Assembly: GCA_004369085.1 (NCBI GenBank)
Contig: ML210197.1
Location: 62,001 to 126,000, forward strand
DNA from: Coprinopsis marcescibilis
Lineage: Eukaryota > Basidiomycota > Agaricomycetes > Agaricales > Psathyrellaceae
DNA: 64,000 nt
Reading direction: 5' to 3'
The translations under genes and the position numbers were made by a program. Positions 58,564 through 64,000 of this stretch are shown here, piece by piece. Each line of letters starts with the position of its first letter. Position 1 is the first letter of the stretch. The notes under the pieces are model-generated. The model ran no database searches. It saw only the letters and a program-made list of their open reading frames with translations, and was not told the DNA's origin.

Positions 58564-61500
58564 GCCACAGGAGCAGCATGCTTTGCGTTGGTTACATCCT
58601 ACCAATCTGAGATGTCCCAGCCCGAAATCGCATCACCAATCAATGACCTGATGCCACCCCACCCAATCCATGTTGAACTACTGCGGCGTTGTACTCAACC
58701 CAGCGAATTTCCCAAACCTGTAAATATATGTTGTCGGCCCTATGTCTCTACATTACGTGAAGAATAAACAATACGGTGACGAGCTACGAACTGCGTAGAC
58801 TCAACAAGAAATCGGGTTCTTCGCGTGTCTGTAACGCGAGAACAAACCGTACAGCCGAAAGTGAGGTAGTCGAGGAAAGGCAGAGGATAGTCGTGGGTAT
58901 CGACCAACGGTGGTGGCGGAGAGGTAGACGTAAGAGGGATACGACGAACCGTGATGATCGGGTCTGAGACTACAGGTGTGGGCACTGGCTTCGTACCAAC
59001 GCACACGAGTGATGTCGAGATCAGACACGAGAAACGAAGGCTCTGAAAGGGGGGGAACGACGAGGAAAGAGAGAAAGAGATGGATTGAGAGGAGTATGGA
59101 AGATATAAAGTAGCGAGAGACCCGTAGGTACAGTCATGGATCAGTCAGTGGGACACGATCAGACAACGTGACACTTTTGGATTCCTAATATTTCTAGCCT
59201 CTGGTGCTCAATCTTTTTCAAACAAATTTCAAAATATGATGAGGCTTCTTAAAGGTTTGAAACCCAACTTTCAGAGAGCCATGCATCTTATTCGCAGCAA
59301 GAGGGAATTTACAAGTAGGTGTCGAAATTGTTGCTTACCAAACTGTGCCCAGATCACTCAGCGTGACCCCTGTATTCTGCATCTCTAGTCGCACGATCTT
59401 TCTTAAATTGCTTCAGATTTTGGAATTATAATGAACGCATACACAGCAGCCTCCATGCCAATTTTCAAGGGACTGCGCCCACAATCTTGGGAGAGAGAAG
59501 ACAATCTATTTTTTGATGTAACGAATACCAGTCCATGACTGTAGGTAACTGGTCCCACCTGTATTGGTGGACCTAGTCTTTTATACTCGAATTTCCGGTA
59601 GATTCCGGAAATTCGTACAAATACTATAAAATAGCGGATGTCGAAAGGGTACCATGTGGAAGCAAGAGGAAAGGAAGTCTGACGCTCGGGTGAGCGCGTA
59701 AGAGAAAGGATTCGGCGCGTCGTGCTTTAATTAGCACGCGTCACGCGTGGTGTGATCGGTGGTGCTTGGCTCTTGGACGCCAAGCAGGCAGAAACGGGCT
59801 GGCTCCTCTCAGCCCAGCTCGTATCTCCACAACGGCCTGAAATTTTAGTTGTACACGCTACCAACCGGGTTCGAACGTACGTACAGCTTTGTACTTTTAC
59901 GTAATTTTCCTCACCTCCACCATCTTGAGCCTTACACGAACCACCACATCACAAAAAGTATCCCTGGAACTTGGCACCAGCAGGAACCTAGAACCTTTCG
60001 TCTTCCTCCAACTATCCATTCCAAGAACATCAGCAAGGTATATGAAACAAGGTAACGCAAAAATCCATCAATGCGTGAAGGCATGCATGAACATCTGGAC
60101 CAACAATGACAGCCGAAAATATGCCTTGATACAATTTATTACAAATCTCAATGAGATCTTATGGTTGGATCACGCTTCTTTTGCGCGACCACAATTAAAC
60201 GGTCTAGAAGTTTCAAGTCTCGAAAACAAGCGTCCATACGTTGCCTGTAGGTGAAGTTCATATCACAGCTCAATCCACAACATCGCTTTAACCCTGTTCA
60301 TCTTAATCTAGAACTTGAACCCATTGGAAGATAAGAATGGATCGACAACTAGACCCTACTATTGAAGACGTTATTGTGTCACACAAACATGAATATCATC
60401 ATTACCCGGGTCCATGCCGATTCTTCGTCGGACGACGGATGGTAATCACAAACCCGCGCGGATTCGTCTTTCAATTGACCTCGGCTTCCGTTCTGGTTTG
60501 TTGCTACCAGCCGGCGACGAATTGACAAGCTATCCTCCCCTCATGTGTCGCCCGAATCCGTACCACATTCGACGGATGTCTGGATCTACTGACACACAAG
60601 GTCTGTACAACCATTGATCTGCCTCATAAATACGGTGCTAACAGATGCCATCCTAGTGGAGCGCGAGAGACCTTCTGATGACCAGGTGTCCATGATACCA
60701 GTGTAGTCTGGTTCCTCATCCCGCAGTTAACATTGTCTCAGCAACACGACAAGCTCTCATCGGTTTCAACGAGCACTGCTTATTCTGCATCCCTCAGTTC
60801 CGCATCATGATATCGCCCGTTATGCGGGTGATGAAAGACTCATTCGGAAGGCCCTGTAGGATTTTCCAAGATCCAATGCGATCTCTTGATCAAACCGTCT
60901 CGTATGCTCGTACCAATATATGGTTTTCGCCTCCTCTCGATGGCACCAATATGGCACTCTAAAGTAACCCCACTTATTAAATTCTGATGAACAGATTCAG
61001 AACCGCAGCCGCATTTCGGAAAGCACTTTTCTCCTTCCCCAGTCTAATATTAAGAAAGCTGTAAGCCATTGATTTTACCAGGCTGTGATCGTATTTTATT
61101 GACTGTTGAAGCATTCAATGATAGAGGCTTCTAAAAGCACATCGTGCAAGGCACCCATTGTTTACCAGGTGCGTAGGTTGCTACCGCATCGCCTAGTGTT
61201 TGCGACCTGGGCGCTACTCTTCCGCATATGTCCCGGTTAGGTCACGCCAACTAGTCAAGCACAGATCTGACGACATATTTGGGACCGTTCCGATGCTTGG
61301 CAAGCTGGCCTTGTGTCACAAGGTGGGTCATTTCTCCACTTTATCAGCCTCGTTTCGACGGATTGGTAGACGGCACCGTCTTCACAGCCATCGAGTCCGG
61401 ACTTATCTCGGATTTAATCTTGAAGTATCATTGAACGAGCGAATGTGGTATGTACTTATGCGTCATCATAGGTTATTGTTGCCTCATTAACCGCCATCCT

Positions 61501-62181
61501 CCAATTCAGTTCACGGTCGGATGCAATGTTTTAAAATAGCCACCAAACCCGGATTGCGTTAACAAGGCCAAGTTCCAACATTGTAAAGGGTCAGATGATC
61601 AAGATCCCAACCACCTTTTGACACGGGCGCTGATGTAGCTCGGACATACACGCTCATTTATGCCAAACACACGTCCACTCCGCCTTCTTCGTCGAAGAAT
61701 GGGCAATGACCACAGCGACCATATATCTCGGAGCGCTCGGCAACTGTGTGTGGGAGCCCATTATCAGCGCTTCATCAGGCCCATCCATAATAGCCGAGCT
61801 AAATTTATGCAACACGCATGGAATTGTAATTGGTAAGTTGCCAGCATCATCGCATCCTGGAATCAGAGTCTTGAGGGCGGTACACAATACAATGATAGTG
61901 TCAACGAAGGCTAGATTTGACGGGCGCGCTGCGCGGTACAGACGGAATGCTCACCAATAAAAAGGGCCCATCGTTCGAAGAAAGCAAAGCAAACTGGGAT
62001 TCCTTCCTACCCACATAGCAATGTAAGCACTCGATCTCCTCCTCCACTCCCTCTTCTCTCCTGCTTCTGCTTCTGGATGTTCGGATGATTGACTAATCCA
62101 TTATCTTCAGATTTCTCTTGTCATTTAACTAGCCAACACACGCACCTGCTTTCCAGTCGTTCAACCTTTCATTACTGCACG
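58564..62181. other. 3.6 kb without a supported gene
   Basis: Many short frames on both strands; those at 60337, 61200 and 61706 were inspected and lack start context, splice partners or recognisable motifs. AT-rich stretches with TATA-like words lie near 59000-59640. It may contain decayed genes I cannot recognise. Confidence 0.35.
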
Positions 62182-64000
62182 ATGCGTCTTACTTCAAACT
62201 TTGTTCTGTTGGCTGTTATCGCCTCCAAGGCCAGCAATGTTCTCGCTGACACATTCGTAAGCATTGTTTCCTATTTTATCACCGTGTTGATCGAAATCAC
62301 CGACGCCCGTTTCTCCATATGTAGTACCCCGTATCCGCCCGCGACCTCACTTCCTTCAACGATCTCGAGTACGAAACCCGAGACTTCTTCGACGGCGACC
62401 TCCTTGAAGAACGTGAATTCGAAGACGACTTCGAAGCCAGGGACTTTGAGGACGACCTCGACGCCCGCGAGTTTGGAGAGGAAGATCTCTTCGAGGCTCG
62501 TGGCTTCTACGACGACGGTGCAGAATACGAGGCCCGATCATTCTATGATGATGATGGGTTCGAAGCTCGCGAATTCTTCGATGACGAATTCGACGCCAGA
62601 GAGTTCTATGACGACGAGTTGGAAGCTCGCGCCAAGGCTGCTGCCAGAGCCCCTGCTGCTCGCGCGGGTGGTGGTGCTAAGCCCGCCGCTAGAGCTCCTG
62701 CTGCTCGCGCAGGTGGTGGTGCTAAGCCTGCAGCCCGAGCTGCTCCTGCTCGCGCAGGTGGTGCTGCTCGCGGTGGTGCTGCAGCCCGAGCTCCTGCTCG
62801 CGCGGGTGGTGCTGCTCGTGGTGGAGCAGCCCGTACTGGAGGAGGTGCGGGTGCTGCCCGTGGAGGTGCAGCAAGAGCTGGAGGTGCAGCAAGAGGAGGA
62901 GCAGCAAGAGCTGGAGGAGCAGCAAGAACTGGAGGAGCAGCAAGAGGAGGAGCAGCAAGGGCAGGAGGTCGCACTGGCGTAAACAACGCTGCCAGAGGTG
63001 GTCGAAATGGTGCCGCCGGAGCCGCTCGAGGAAGAACTGGCGCTGGAGCTGCTGCTGGTCGTGGTCGCACTGGCGCTGCTGCCGGTAGTCGTTCCAACTC
63101 TCGTACCGGAGGTGCTGGAGGCAGTCGCTCAACATCGCGAACTGGAGCCGCAGCTGGACGAGGTGGTGCTGCCCGAGGACGTACTGGAGCAGCTGCTGGA
63201 CGTGCTGGCGGGGCCCGTTCAACCTCTCGCACTGGCGCCGGAAGTCGATCCACTTCCCGAGCTGGTGGACGCGCTGGTGGTGCTGCCCGAACCGGCGGAC
63301 GTGCTGGTGGTGCTGCTCGCACTGGTGGCCGCGCTGGTGGTGCTGCCCGAACTGGTGGACGTGCTGGTGGTGCTGCCCGAGCTGGTGGACGTGCTGGTGG
63401 TGCTGCTCGCGCTGGTGGCCGCGCAGGTGGTGCTGCCCGAACTGGTGGACGCGCAGGTGGCGCTGCTCGCACTGGTGGTCGTGCAGGAGCTGCTGGAGGC
63501 GCCCGTGGTCGCACCAACGCCCGAACTGGTGCCAACAGATCTACGTCTCGCGGCTCTACCTCTCGCGCTGGTAGCCGTACTGGTGCTGGAGCTGCCCGTG
63601 GTCGCACCAACTCCCGAACAGGTGCCAACAGATCGACCTCTCGTGGCTCTACCTCTCGCGCTGGTAGCCGTACCGGTGCTGGAGCTTCCCGTGGTCGCAC
63701 CAACTCCCGAACAGGTGCCAACAGGTCTACTTCTCGCGCCGGTAGCCGTACTGGTGCTGGATCTGCGCGTGGTCGCACCAACTCCCGAACAGGTGCCAAC
63801 CGATCCACATCCCGCGGTTCGACCTCTCGTGCTGGCAGCCGTACTGGCGCCAACCGATCCACCTCCCGTGGTTCAACCTCTCGCACTGGAGGACGAGGTG
63901 CTGGAGGACGTGGTGCTGGAGGACGCGGGGCTGGAGGCCGTTCTGGCAATCGTGTCGGTGGAGGCCGCCTTGGCGCAGGTGGAAGAGTCGGCGGCGGTCG
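62182..64000 (+). CDS. Secreted protein: acidic repeats then RGA/RS repeats (3' end outside window)
   Basis: Two exons: 62182-62256 and 62325 to the window end, in frame with no stop (at least 583 residues). The signal peptide is MRLTSNFVLLAVIASKASNVLA. Residues about 26-130 are seven or so acidic repeats of the type DD-x-F-x-AREF (for example DDEFDAREFYDDELEAR). From about residue 130 on, the protein is strongly basic and made almost only of Arg, Gly, Ala, Ser and Thr. It contains a 10-residue unit GGRAGGAART and a 31-residue unit with RTNSRTGANRSTSRGSTSR. I know no family with this two-part design; a role in the wall or in binding polyanions is only a guess. The long minus-strand frame over it is a composition artefact. 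Confidence 0.7.
63264..63473 (+). repeat. Seven 30-bp tandem repeats (GGRAGGAAR[T/A])
   Basis: Seven consecutive 30-bp units in frame, differing mainly at third codon positions, followed by a partial eighth unit. Confidence 0.85.
63510..63888 (+). repeat. About four 78-93 bp tandem repeats (RTNSRTGANRSTSR unit)
   Basis: Units start at 63510, 63603, 63696 and 63774. The third unit is 15 bp shorter because one RGSTS block is missing; the fourth is partly rearranged. All are in frame. Confidence 0.85.

Noticed and set aside
60337..61960. Several 60-96 codon plus frames
   Set aside because: Checked one by one; no motif, no shared splice phase and no homology to other genes in the window.
62089..62982. 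Plus-strand 297-codon frame across the same locus
   Set aside because: It reads through the intron and enters the repeats in the wrong frame, giving Leu/Glu/Gln low-complexity sequence.
62606..63949. Minus-strand open frame of 447 codons rich in Pro, Ala and Arg
   Set aside because: It is the reverse of the GC-rich repeat region. The plus frame has a signal peptide, a clean intron and ordered repeats, and its codon changes fall at third positions.

Overview
This is nuclear DNA of a filamentous basidiomycete, almost certainly an Agaricomycete. Coding regions are broken by many 50-60 nt introns. The protein families are typical of mushrooms: DUF6533 membrane proteins, DUF6593 proteins, MYND-finger proteins, an F-box protein, an AA9 lytic polysaccharide monooxygenase and a cytochrome P450. 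I rebuilt the exons by hand from splice signals, reading phase and paralogue comparison. Genes with exon coordinates below close in frame.

Left part (1-18.5 kb). An F-box protein opens the window. Two diverged MYND-finger paralogues lie back to back around an intact translation factor eIF2A gene. They are followed by a small protein of unknown function, a DUF6533 multi-pass membrane protein, a tandem pair of membrane-anchored GNAT acetyltransferases, and the nucleotide-excision-repair gene RAD7.

Middle part (19-35 kb). Two full-length Argonaute genes run on the minus strand, both with an intact DEDH slicer tetrad. Between them are an AA9 monooxygenase gene and a kinase-like gene that may be decaying. 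An acidic, TP-rich protein follows.

Right-middle part (35.7-47 kb). Four DUF6593 genes on the plus strand share one four-exon structure. After them come gene-poor DNA, one ORF with an early stop codon, and a 641 bp non-autonomous DNA transposon with 28 bp terminal inverted repeats and a TA target duplication.

Right part (48-64 kb). This holds a single-pass membrane protein with a Ser-rich N-terminal region, a secreted and probably GPI-anchored protein with a decayed partial duplicate beside it, a probable pseudogene, a complete cytochrome P450 of 11 exons, and the start of an unusual secreted protein. That last protein has an acidic repeat block followed by a long Arg/Gly/Ala/Ser repeat region and runs off the window edge.

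The main theme is local gene duplication (MYND, GNAT, Argonaute, DUF6593, the secreted anchored protein) next to conserved housekeeping genes. I saw no tRNA, rRNA or CRISPR. About 15 kb, mainly 39.7-48 kb and 58.6-62.2 kb, holds no gene I can support.
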